A stretch of DNA of 64,000 nucleotides, from assembly GCF_039536205.1 (NCBI RefSeq), contig NZ_BAAAYL010000001.1, positions 5,208,001 to 5,272,000 on the forward strand, read 5' to 3'. Below the pieces are notes generated by a model that was not told the DNA's origin, did no database searches, and worked only from the letters and a program-made list of their open reading frames with translations. Of the stretch, positions 58,029 through 64,000 are shown in pieces. A program made the position numbers and the translations under genes. Position 1 is the first letter of the stretch; each line of letters opens with the position of its first letter. This DNA is from Streptomyces sannanensis. GTDB taxonomy: Bacteria > Actinomycetota > Actinomycetes > Streptomycetales > Streptomycetaceae.

Positions 58029-58682
58029 GTGCGCGTACTCGTCGTCGAGGACGAGCAGCTGCTCGCCGATGCGGTGGCCACCGGACTGCGCCGGGAGGCC
58101 ATGGCCGTCGACGTCGTGTACGACGGCGAGGCCGCCCTGGAACGTATCGGCGTCAACGACTACGACGTCGTCGTGCTCGACCGCGACCTCCCGCTGGTCC
58201 ATGGCGACGACGTCTGCCGCAAGATCGTCGAGCTGGGCATGACGACCCGCGTGCTGATGCTCACCGCCGCGGGTGATGTCAGCGACCGCGTGGAGGGCCT
58301 GGAGCTGGGCGCCGACGACTACCTGCCCAAGCCGTTCGCGTTCAGCGAGCTGATCGCGCGTGTACGGGCCCTGGGGCGGCGTACGACCGTGCCGCTGCCG
58401 CCCGTGCTGGAGCGCGCAGGGATCAAGCTCGACCCGAACCGCCGCGAGGTGTTCCGAGACGGCAAGGAGGTCCAGCTGGCCCCGAAGGAGTTCGCGGTGC
58501 TGGAGGTGCTGATGCGCAGCGAGGGCGCGGTGGTCTCGGCCGAGCAGCTGCTGGAGAAAGCCTGGGACGAGAACACCGACCCGTTCACCAATGTCGTACG
58601 CGTCACGGTGATGACCCTGCGCCGCAAGCTCGGTGAGCCCCCGGTGATCGTCACCGTGCCCGGCTCCGGCTACCGGATCTGA
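58029..58682 (+). CDS. cutR: Response regulator CutR
   Basis: A 217-residue OmpR-type regulator, the length of S. coelicolor CutR. Receiver with phosphoacceptor Asp51 in VVVLDRDLPL, EDE at 8-9 and switch Lys in LPKPFAF; DNA-binding domain with LAPKEFAVLEVLMRSEGAVV and NVVRVTVMTLRRKLG. CutRS controls secretion-stress proteases and secondary metabolism in streptomycetes (known from the family, not visible here). GTG start with AGGAAGGA. cutS starts 6 bp downstream. Confidence 0.93.
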   Translation: MRVLVVEDEQLLADAVATGLRREAMAVDVVYDGEAALERIGVNDYDVVVLDRDLPLVHGDDVCRKIVELGMTTRVLMLTAAGDVSDRVEGLELGADDYLPKPFAFSELIARVRALGRRTTVPLPPVLERAGIKLDPNRREVFRDGKEVQLAPKEFAVLEVLMRSEGAVVSAEQLLEKAWDENTDPFTNVVRVTVMTLRRKLGEPPVIVTVPGSGYRI

Positions 58683-58688
58683 TACCTG

Positions 58689-59921
58689 ATGGCGACCACA
58701 CCCGCGCCCCCGTCGGCGCCCCCGAAACCGACCTGGGCCCCGAGACCGCAGGAGCATCAGCGCCCCTGGCTGCGGCCGACCATCCGGATACGGCTCACCC
58801 TGCTGTACGGCGGGATGTTCCTGATCGCGGGCATCCTGCTGCTGTCGTTCATCTATCTGCTGGCGGCGGAGGCCCTGAACGTCGGCAGCAAGCTCCCCTT
58901 CGAGCTCGTCACGGGCACGGTGTCGAGCAAGGTCTGCCGCCTGCCCGCGCAGGCCTCCCCCGACGAGTTCAACGCGGCGCTGAACATCTGCGTGAACCAC
59001 CAGCGCCAGCAGGCCCTCGACAACCTCCTGACCCGCTCCCTCTTCGCCCTCGTCGGCCTCAGCATCATCGCCTTCGCCTTCGGCTACGGCATGGCCGGCC
59101 GGGTGCTCTCCCCGCTGGGCCGGATCACCCGCACCGCTCGCACCGTGGTGAGCACGGACCTGTCCCGGCGCATCGAGCTCGAAGGGCCGGACGACGAGTT
59201 CAAGGAGCTGGCGGACACCTTCGACGAGATGCTGGACCGGCTGGAGCGCGCCTTCACCGCCCAGCAGCGGTTCGTCGCGAACGCCTCGCACGAGTTGCGT
59301 ACCCCGCTCGCGATCAACCGCACCCTGCTGGAGGTCCAGCTCTCGGACCCGGCCGCGCCCGTCGAACTCCAGCAGCTCGGCAAGACCCTGCTGGCCACCA
59401 ATGAGCGCAGCGAGCAGCTGGTGGAGGGCCTCTTGCTGCTCGCCCGCAGCGAGAACGAGATCGTCGACCGCAAGCCCGTCGATCTGGCCGAGGTCGCCAC
59501 CCGTGCCATCGACCAGGCGAGAGGCGAGGCCGAGGCGAAGGGCGTGCAGTTCCGGGGCAGGCGGGCGCCCGTCGTGATCCGGGGCAATGGTGTGCTCCTG
59601 GAGCGGATCGCCCTCAACCTGGTGCAGAACGCCGTTCGCTACAACGTTCCCGAGGACGGCTGGGTGGAGGTCACCACCGAGCTTCAGCAGGGCCAGGCGG
59701 TGCTGGTGGTCTCGAACACGGGCCCTGTCGTCCCGGCGTACGAGATCGACAACATCTTCGAGCCGTTCCGGCGTCTGCGCACCGAGCGGACGGGCAGTGA
59801 CAAGGGCGTCGGCCTCGGCCTGTCCATCGTGCGATCCGTCGCGAGGGCCCATGGCGGGCGTATTATCGCTGAACCCCGCGAAGGTGGCGGCCTGGTGATG
59901 CGCGTCACCTTGCCGGCCTGA
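58689..59921 (+). CDS. cutS: Sensor histidine kinase CutS
   Basis: A 410-residue membrane kinase: Pro-rich N-terminus, TM1 about residues 34-60, a short extracytoplasmic loop (about 60 residues) containing two cysteines (VCRLPAQ and LNICVNH), TM2 at 117-138, HAMP, H-box FVANASHELRTPLAI with His201, N-box NLVQNAVRYN, and G2 GVGLGLSIVRSVARAH. The two loop cysteines about 18 residues apart could form a redox- or folding-sensitive disulfide, which fits the reported role in sensing secretion stress. Partner of CutR. Confidence 0.93.
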   Translation: MATTPAPPSAPPKPTWAPRPQEHQRPWLRPTIRIRLTLLYGGMFLIAGILLLSFIYLLAAEALNVGSKLPFELVTGTVSSKVCRLPAQASPDEFNAALNICVNHQRQQALDNLLTRSLFALVGLSIIAFAFGYGMAGRVLSPLGRITRTARTVVSTDLSRRIELEGPDDEFKELADTFDEMLDRLERAFTAQQRFVANASHELRTPLAINRTLLEVQLSDPAAPVELQQLGKTLLATNERSEQLVEGLLLLARSENEIVDRKPVDLAEVATRAIDQARGEAEAKGVQFRGRRAPVVIRGNGVLLERIALNLVQNAVRYNVPEDGWVEVTTELQQGQAVLVVSNTGPVVPAYEIDNIFEPFRRLRTERTGSDKGVGLGLSIVRSVARAHGGRIIAEPREGGGLVMRVTLPA

Positions 59922-59993
59922 GAAGCACCTCGCACCCCGACCGAATGTTCGCTTTGCGCGGAATTTTCGGGACCTGGTCCCGGTGACTTCGTG

Positions 59994-60007
59994 TGTGATC
60001 GATCACA
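59994..60007. promoter_or_regulatory. TGTGATCGATCACA palindrome (possible Crp site)
   Basis: A perfect 14-bp palindrome containing GTG-N6-CAC, close to the consensus of Streptomyces Crp (GTG-N6-GNCAC), about 300 bp before the DUF4193 gene. A second short inverted repeat, GGGACC-T-GGTCCC (59969-59981), lies just upstream. Confidence 0.45.
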
Positions 60008-60116
60008 GAAGCGCATTTCCTGCTATCCACTCTCCGTGATCGTCATCCCGCTGGAAAGCCGGGAAAGTCCGGGTTTTCAGGGGGTGTCATCACGGGAAGT
60101 ACACGGAGGGGTGCCT

Positions 60117-60206
60117 ATGAAGAGCGACATGCGGGCCGTGTACGGTCCCGTTCGCCACTCAACCCGTTTCCTCCATGAGGAGTCCGGTTGGGTGTCGATT
60201 GAGTAA
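60117..60206 (+). CDS. Candidate small protein (29 residues)
   Basis: A short ORF in an otherwise gene-free 393-bp gap. ATG is preceded by GGAGGGG with 6-nt spacing, among the best ribosome-binding sites in the window. The predicted peptide starts MKSDMRAVYGPVRHSTRF and ends in ESGWVSIE; net charge is about neutral, with no transmembrane segment. A Crp-like palindrome lies 110 bp upstream. No homologue is known to me, so it may be a leader peptide for the DUF4193 gene, a small protein, or chance. Confidence 0.4.
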   Translation: MKSDMRAVYGPVRHSTRFLHEESGWVSIE

Positions 60207-60314
60207 CAGACCTTGATGTGAGGCAAAATCTCCGCCTCGGGTCGGGCACAAGTCCGGCCTCTCACGCGTTACCTGCGCTGAGACACCGCAGACACCCAGG
60301 AGGGGGAGAGCGAC

Positions 60315-60611
60315 ATGGCAACGGATTACGACACCCCACGCAAGACCGATGACGACCTCAACGAGGACAGCATTGAGGAACTGAAGTCCCGGCGGAACGA
60401 GAAGTCGTCGTCGGCCGTGGACGTCGACGAGTTCGAGGCCGCCGAGGGCCTGGAGCTGCCCGGTGCGGACCTCTCGAACGAGGAGCTGGCCGTCCGGGTG
60501 CTGCCGAAGCAGGCGGACGAGTTCACCTGCATGAGCTGCTTCCTGGTCCACCACCGCAGCCAGCTGGCCCGCGAGAAGAACGGTCAGCCGATCTGCCGCG
60601 ACTGCGACTAG
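60315..60611 (+). CDS. DUF4193 family protein
   Basis: A 98-residue acidic actinobacterial protein. The N-terminal half is charged and disordered-looking (DDDLNEDSIEELKSRRNEK); the C-terminal half has a zinc-ribbon: TCMSCFLVHHRSQL with CxxC and CRDCD at the very end. DUF4193 proteins are conserved and highly expressed in actinobacteria, but their role is unknown. Its ATG has a textbook AGGAGGGGGA site. The next gene starts 12 bp after. Confidence 0.9.
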   Translation: MATDYDTPRKTDDDLNEDSIEELKSRRNEKSSSAVDVDEFEAAEGLELPGADLSNEELAVRVLPKQADEFTCMSCFLVHHRSQLAREKNGQPICRDCD

Positions 60612-60623
60612 GCAGGGCCGGCC

Positions 60624-61469
60624 GTGGCAGGCGCGACACCGCCTCGGAAGCGGCTCTTTCACGGGAAGCGAGCCGCGGGGGTGTTCCAGGGCGGTACGGG
60701 CCGGACAGAGGGCGTTACGACGCCCTCCGAGCCGTCCGCCCTCCCCACGGCGAGTACTGCTCCCGGTGAGCGTGACGACCGGCGAGGCCGTCCGGCCTCG
60801 CTCGGGGCTTTCGTGCTGGTCGCACGCAAGGGCAGGGAGAGCACGAAAGCCCTGATCGCAGCCATCGCCGACCGGATCATCGAGGCGGCTCCACGTGTGC
60901 GTGTGCGCGACCTCGCGGCGCTGCGCGCGCAGTTCCCGGGTCTGGGCCCCGAGGAGATCGCCGACAAACTGATCGTGGGCGCGGCCAGAGGCACGTCCAC
61001 CGTGGGGGCGAGCATCGGAGCCGCAGCCATGCTGCCCACACCACCCGTGCTGGCGGCCGAGCTCGCCACCGAAATCGTCGGCGTCGCCCTGATCGAGCTG
61101 AAGCTCGTGGCGGAGCTGCACGAGGTGTACGGCCTGAGGCCGCAGGGTGGCCTGACGGAGCGCTCGCTGGCCTATGTGCGTTCCTGGACCGAGGAACGCG
61201 GTATCGACGTGACCAAACCGGAGACCGTGAACGTCGCGCTCGGCGGCCAGATGAAACGCGAGCTGCGGCACCAGATCACCAAGCGCATGGTCCGCAATCT
61301 GCCGAACCTGATCCCGTTCCTGATCGGAGCGGCCGTCGGCGCCGTGATGAACCGCCGCGACACCAGGAAACTCGCCGCACGCATCCGCAAGGACCTGCGA
61401 AAGCGCCAGATTCCGTGGGACGCGCTGCCGAACGCGTCGTCGCCGCCGGCCGAGGAACTGGAGTACTAG
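60624..61469 (+). CDS. Conserved hypothetical protein with hydrophobic core segments
   Basis: A 281-residue protein that I cannot name. Residues 1-60 are polar and probably disordered. Residues 75-245 are helical with two hydrophobic stretches: GASIGAAAMLPTPPVLAAELATEIV (about 134-158) and LPNLIPFLIGAAVGAVMN (about 232-249); the Gly/Ala-rich arrangement is loosely like EcsC/DUF697-type membrane-associated proteins. It follows the DUF4193 gene by 12 bp in the same direction, so they probably form one unit. GTG start; no clear ribosome-binding site. Repeat copy C begins at its stop codon. Confidence 0.72.
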   Translation: MAGATPPRKRLFHGKRAAGVFQGGTGRTEGVTTPSEPSALPTASTAPGERDDRRGRPASLGAFVLVARKGRESTKALIAAIADRIIEAAPRVRVRDLAALRAQFPGLGPEEIADKLIVGAARGTSTVGASIGAAAMLPTPPVLAAELATEIVGVALIELKLVAELHEVYGLRPQGGLTERSLAYVRSWTEERGIDVTKPETVNVALGGQMKRELRHQITKRMVRNLPNLIPFLIGAAVGAVMNRRDTRKLAARIRKDLRKRQIPWDALPNASSPPAEELEY

Positions 61470-61766
61470 GCCCTGGGCTGTCCGGCCGATCATGCCGGGC
61501 TCGCGACGCACCCCCAGAGGTGCCCCCAGGCACCGCGCCTCGCGGCGTTGTCGTCGGTCGCCGATGTCCCCCAGCTACCTCCCCCAGCTACCCCTGGGGT
61601 GCCCCTGTGCCCCCGGGGGTGCCCCCAACCGCATGCGTTGACATCAGCCGCTCCGCGGGCGGGCCCTCTTCCGCCTTGCGATGCACGGCACCACGAGACA
61701 CCAGCCGCTGCGCAGCGGGCGTTCGCTGATCCGGCCTGATCGACCGGACAGGCCCTGAGTCGGCCG
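61468..61766. repeat. Dispersed intergenic repeat, copy C with terminal inverted repeats
   Basis: Begins AGGCCCTG within the stop codon of the gene at 60624 and ends ACCGGACAGGCCCT, whose complement matches that left end. Shared blocks with A and B: GTTGTCGTCGGTCGCCGA (61547-61564), repeated CCCCCAGCTA, GGGGGTGCCCCC, ACCGCATGCG (61628-61637), CAGCCGCTCCGCGG, TGCGATGCACGGCACCACGA. It lies between convergent genes and could act as a terminator. Confidence 0.75.
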
Positions 61767-61774
61767 GACAGGCC

Positions 61775-62221
61775 CTACGCGACGCGTACCGATTCCAGCG
61801 CCGCGGCCAGCTCCTCCGGGTTCCGCGTCGACACGTAGACGTACGGCGTCGGATCGGCCGGGTCCGTGACCTCCACCCGCAGAGCCGTGGGGATGTAGCT
61901 GCGCAACAGCATGAAGGCCCGCGGATCGGCCTTGTACGACCGCCAGGCGCGCGCCTCCTCCTCGTTCAGCACCTCGACCGCGCCGAGCGCCGACACCGGG
62001 ATCCGGGCCTTGCCGACCACCAGCGAGTCCGCCACCACGCGGATGCGCGCGGAGCCGTACGAACTGACCGCCACACCCGCCACCACCAGCGCGCCGACCA
62101 GTCCGCCGAGCATGGGTACGGGGCCCAGTGGCAGGGTGATCAGACCGCCGGAGATCCCCAGCAGGGCCGCGATGACCCACCAGGAACGAGGTGCGGTCAG
62201 GCGTTCTTCGTAAGGCTGCAT
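61775..62221 (-). CDS. DUF3093 family membrane protein
   Basis: A 148-residue protein with two N-terminal transmembrane helices (WWVIAALLGISGGLITLPLG and MLGGLVGALVVAGVAVSSYG) and a soluble C-terminal domain of about 90 residues (ARIRVVADSLVVGKARIPVS; YVYVSTRNPEEL) typical of DUF3093. Function unknown. The start ATG at 62221 is 58 bp from the divergent thioesterase start; TTGACTT lies just at its 5' end. In Streptomyces this gene regularly neighbours dut, which is also true here. Confidence 0.87.
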   Translation of the reverse strand: MQPYEERLTAPRSWWVIAALLGISGGLITLPLGPVPMLGGLVGALVVAGVAVSSYGSARIRVVADSLVVGKARIPVSALGAVEVLNEEEARAWRSYKADPRAFMLLRSYIPTALRVEVTDPADPTPYVYVSTRNPEELAAALESVRVA

Positions 62222-62279
62222 GAAGTCAAGCTTGGCACGACGCGACCGGTGGGTAGCCGCGCGGGTAAGGTCTGCGGCT

Positions 62280-62897
62280 GTGAGTACTGTGCCTGTCCGC
62301 GGAGCGACCCCCGGACCCCCGCGATCTGCGGTTCTGATTCCCCCTGCCCACGCCGTGGCGCCGGTGCGGCACCCCGACGCCCCGGCGCCCGGGGAACTGC
62401 TCGGTGCGCACTACGACCAGTGTTTCGGCTGCGGCGGGTCCCAGCCCCACGGGCTGCACCTGGAGGCGCGGGCCGCTGAGGGCGTCCGGGTCACCGCCGA
62501 GTTCACCGTCCGGCCTGCCCACCAGGGCGCGCCCGGCCTGGCACACGGCGGTGTGCTCGCCACGGCCCTCGACGAGACGCTCGGCTCGCTGAACTGGCTG
62601 CTGCGGGTGATCGCGGTGACCGGTCGGCTCGAGACCGACTTCGTGCGGCCGGTTCCGGTTGACTCGGTGCTGTATCTGGAGGCCGAGGTCACCGCCGTGC
62701 ACCACCGCAAGATCTACTCCACCGCGATCGGACGGATCGGTGGCCCCGAAGGGCCTGTCGCGGTCCGCGCCGACGCCCTCTTCATAGAGGTCAAGGTCGA
62801 CCACTTCATCGAGAACGGCCGTCCGGACGAGATCCGTGCGGTGATGGCCGACCCCGACCAGATCAAGCGCGCCCGCGCATTCGAGGTGAACCCCTGA
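62280..62897 (+). CDS. PaaI/hotdog-fold thioesterase family protein
   Basis: A 205-residue hotdog-fold protein. The fold core spans about 60-175 with the HGGVLATALDETLG motif (catalytic Asp/Glu and Gly-rich helix), preceded by a CFGCG motif typical of the actinobacterial subgroup. It likely hydrolyses acyl-CoA thioesters. GTG at 62280 chosen since AAGG and TAAGGT lie just upstream and the family N-terminus follows; a frame upstream to 62220 is also open. Its stop overlaps the ATG of dut by one base, so they are translationally coupled. Confidence 0.85.
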   Translation: MSTVPVRGATPGPPRSAVLIPPAHAVAPVRHPDAPAPGELLGAHYDQCFGCGGSQPHGLHLEARAAEGVRVTAEFTVRPAHQGAPGLAHGGVLATALDETLGSLNWLLRVIAVTGRLETDFVRPVPVDSVLYLEAEVTAVHHRKIYSTAIGRIGGPEGPVAVRADALFIEVKVDHFIENGRPDEIRAVMADPDQIKRARAFEVNP

Positions 62898-63409
62898 TGC
62901 GTACTCCCGTGGACGTCCTCATCCGCCGCGTCGACCCCGAGGTGCCGATCCCGTCCTACGGGCACCCGGGCGACGCCGGTGCCGACCTGGTCACCACCGA
63001 GGCGGCCGAGCTCGCTCCCGGAGAGCGGGCGGTGCTGCCCACCGGGGTGTCCATCGCGCTGCCGGACGGCTACGCGGCCTTCGTGCATCCGCGCTCCGGA
63101 CTCGCGGCCCGCTGCGGTGTCGCACTGGTGAATGCCCCAGGGACGGTGGATGCCGGGTACCGTGGAGAGATCAAGGTGATCGTGGTCAATCTCGACCCGC
63201 GCGAGAGCGTGCGGTTCGAGCGGTTCGACCGGATTGCTCAACTGGTCGTCCAGCAGGTCGAGAAGGTGCGCTTCCACGAGGTAGCGGAGCTTCCCGGCTC
63301 GGCGCGGGCCGAGGGGGGCTTCGGGTCCACCGGCGGCCATGCCGCCGTGGACGGCACACAGGGTGGGAATCGATACGCTTCGGCCGTATCCGACCGGGAA
63401 GGACAGTGA
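62897..63409 (+). CDS. dut: dUTP diphosphatase
   Basis: A 170-residue trimeric dUTPase, hydrolysing dUTP to dUMP so uracil does not enter DNA. The five motifs are present in order: GDAGADLVT (I), PRSGLAAR (II), GTVDAGYRGEIKV (III, with the catalytic Asp), RIAQLVV (IV) and GGFGSTGGH (V). The C-terminal tail beyond motif V is about 23 residues longer than usual minimal enzymes. Starts in the thioesterase stop codon (TGATG). Confidence 0.96.
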   Translation: MRTPVDVLIRRVDPEVPIPSYGHPGDAGADLVTTEAAELAPGERAVLPTGVSIALPDGYAAFVHPRSGLAARCGVALVNAPGTVDAGYRGEIKVIVVNLDPRESVRFERFDRIAQLVVQQVEKVRFHEVAELPGSARAEGGFGSTGGHAAVDGTQGGNRYASAVSDREGQ

Positions 63410-63410
63410 C

Positions 63411-64000
63411 GTGTTCGGACGTCGCAAGAAGAGCGGTTCCGCTCAGGAGACACCGCGCGAGGCCGAGCAGGTCGTCGACGGCGTCGAGGCGGACGACAAC
63501 GACACCGCGGACACCGCGGCGGACACCGGGCAGCAGCGCAGGGCGAGCCTGCCGCCGGCCCCCCGGCCGGACGGCCCGTGGGACGTCTCCGAGGTCTCCG
63601 CGCCCGACGAGGGCCGGGTGGACCTGGGTGGTCTCTTCGTGCCCGGAGTCGAGGGCATGGAGCTGCGCGTCGAGGTCGCGGGTGACGCGATCGTCGCCGC
63701 CACGGTCGTGCTGCACGACAGCGCCGTACAGCTCCAGGGCTTCGCCGCGCCCAAGAAGGAGGGCATCTGGGGCGAGGTGCGTGAGGAGATCGCGTCCGGC
63801 ATCACCCAGCAGGGCGGTGTGGTGGACGAGATCGAGGGTCCGCTCGGCTGGGAGCTGCGCGCCCAGGTTCCGGTACAGCTGCCGGACGGCACCAACGGCG
63901 TGCAGATGGTGCGTTTCGTGGGTGTGGACGGCCCCCGCTGGTTCCTGCGCGGTGTGATCTCCGGGCAGGGCGCGGTGCAGCCGCAGGCCGCGGGGGTGCT
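63411..64000 (+). CDS. DUF3710 domain-containing protein, 5' part
   Basis: Begins with a GTG at 63411 (FGRRKKSGSAQE), GGGAAGGA 8 nt upstream, 1 bp after the dut stop, and runs off the right edge of the window with the frame open (196 codons visible). After an acidic disordered N-terminus (about 60 residues), the DUF3710 domain follows: GPWDVSEVSAPDEGRVDLGG, LRVEVAGDAIVAATVVLHD, and GPLGWELRAQVPVQLPDG. Function unknown. It continues the thioesterase-dut operon. Confidence 0.88.
   Translation, partial: MFGRRKKSGSAQETPREAEQVVDGVEADDNDTADTAADTGQQRRASLPPAPRPDGPWDVSEVSAPDEGRVDLGGLFVPGVEGMELRVEVAGDAIVAATVVLHDSAVQLQGFAAPKKEGIWGEVREEIASGITQQGGVVDEIEGPLGWELRAQVPVQLPDGTNGVQMVRFVGVDGPRWFLRGVISGQGAVQPQAAGV

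Noticed and set aside
60240-60300. GCTGAGA in the DUF4193 leader, like part of a TPP riboswitch
   Set aside because: The other conserved TPP elements are missing, and the gene has no link with thiamine.

Overview
The window is a stretch of a Streptomyces chromosome (or a very close relative). The DNA is very GC-rich with strong third-position G/C bias, GTG and TTG starts are common, and one gene carries a TTA leucine codon. The principal sigma factor HrdB reads essentially as the Streptomyces protein. Gene content and order (nrdJ, rnhB, recQ, hrdB, gyrB2/parE, parC, M16 pair, tdk, sepH, hemH, cutRS, dut) follow what I recall of the conserved core of Streptomyces chromosomes. I see no prophage, integrative element, rRNA, tRNA or CRISPR array.

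Layout. 1-6.1 kb: the 3' end of the B12-dependent ribonucleotide reductase gene nrdJ, a lone TerD protein, an ArsR regulator translationally adjacent to a DUF2071 protein, and small metabolic or hydrolase genes. 6.3-10.3 kb: a DUF4173 membrane protein, then a DHA2 drug exporter with a TTA codon, divergent from its TetR repressor with two palindromic operators. 10.3-16.3 kb: a genome-maintenance neighbourhood with rnhB, two uncharacterised proteins, a RecQ helicase fused to a phosphoribosyltransferase-like domain, and DUF4192. A pair of inverted DnaA boxes lies between recQ and DUF4192. 16.3-24 kb: an NrtR-like Nudix regulator, a fused ABC ATPase/permease, a FadR-type regulator, hrdB, a secreted trypsin-like protease and a DUF7455 zinc protein. 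24-38 kb: topoisomerase IV (parE and parC) flanking an acetate symporter pair (DUF485/ActP), two divergent citrate-synthase-family genes (one with an N-terminal HTH), a G3E GTPase and a pair of M16 peptidases (one active, one lacking the zinc motif). 38-46 kb: a c-di-AMP (ydaO) riboswitch ahead of an M23 cell-wall peptidase, ptsH, a PatA-type acetyltransferase/acyl-CoA ligase, DUF5998, a phosphodiesterase-like protein and thymidine kinase. 45.5-60 kb: an AbrB-type membrane protein, a two-component system, sulfurtransferase, sepH, lactone oxidase, MFS transporter, ferrochelatase, inositol-phosphatase and cutRS. 60-64 kb: DUF4193, a hypothetical protein, DUF3093, a thioesterase, dut and the start of a DUF3710 gene.

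Most coding sequence is ordinary core genome. The non-coding parts are more unusual. Three intergenic spaces (about 28.45-28.74, 39.71-40.03 and 61.47-61.77 kb) hold copies of one MITE-like repeat. Two copies have imperfect terminal inverted repeats, and one ends 10 bp before the patA start codon, where it seems to supply the promoter. There is also a probable truncated CitB-family regulator, a candidate 29-codon small gene before DUF4193, ordered direct repeats before a response-regulator gene, and several unassigned palindromic operators. All functional names come from reading motifs by eye; no database search was possible.
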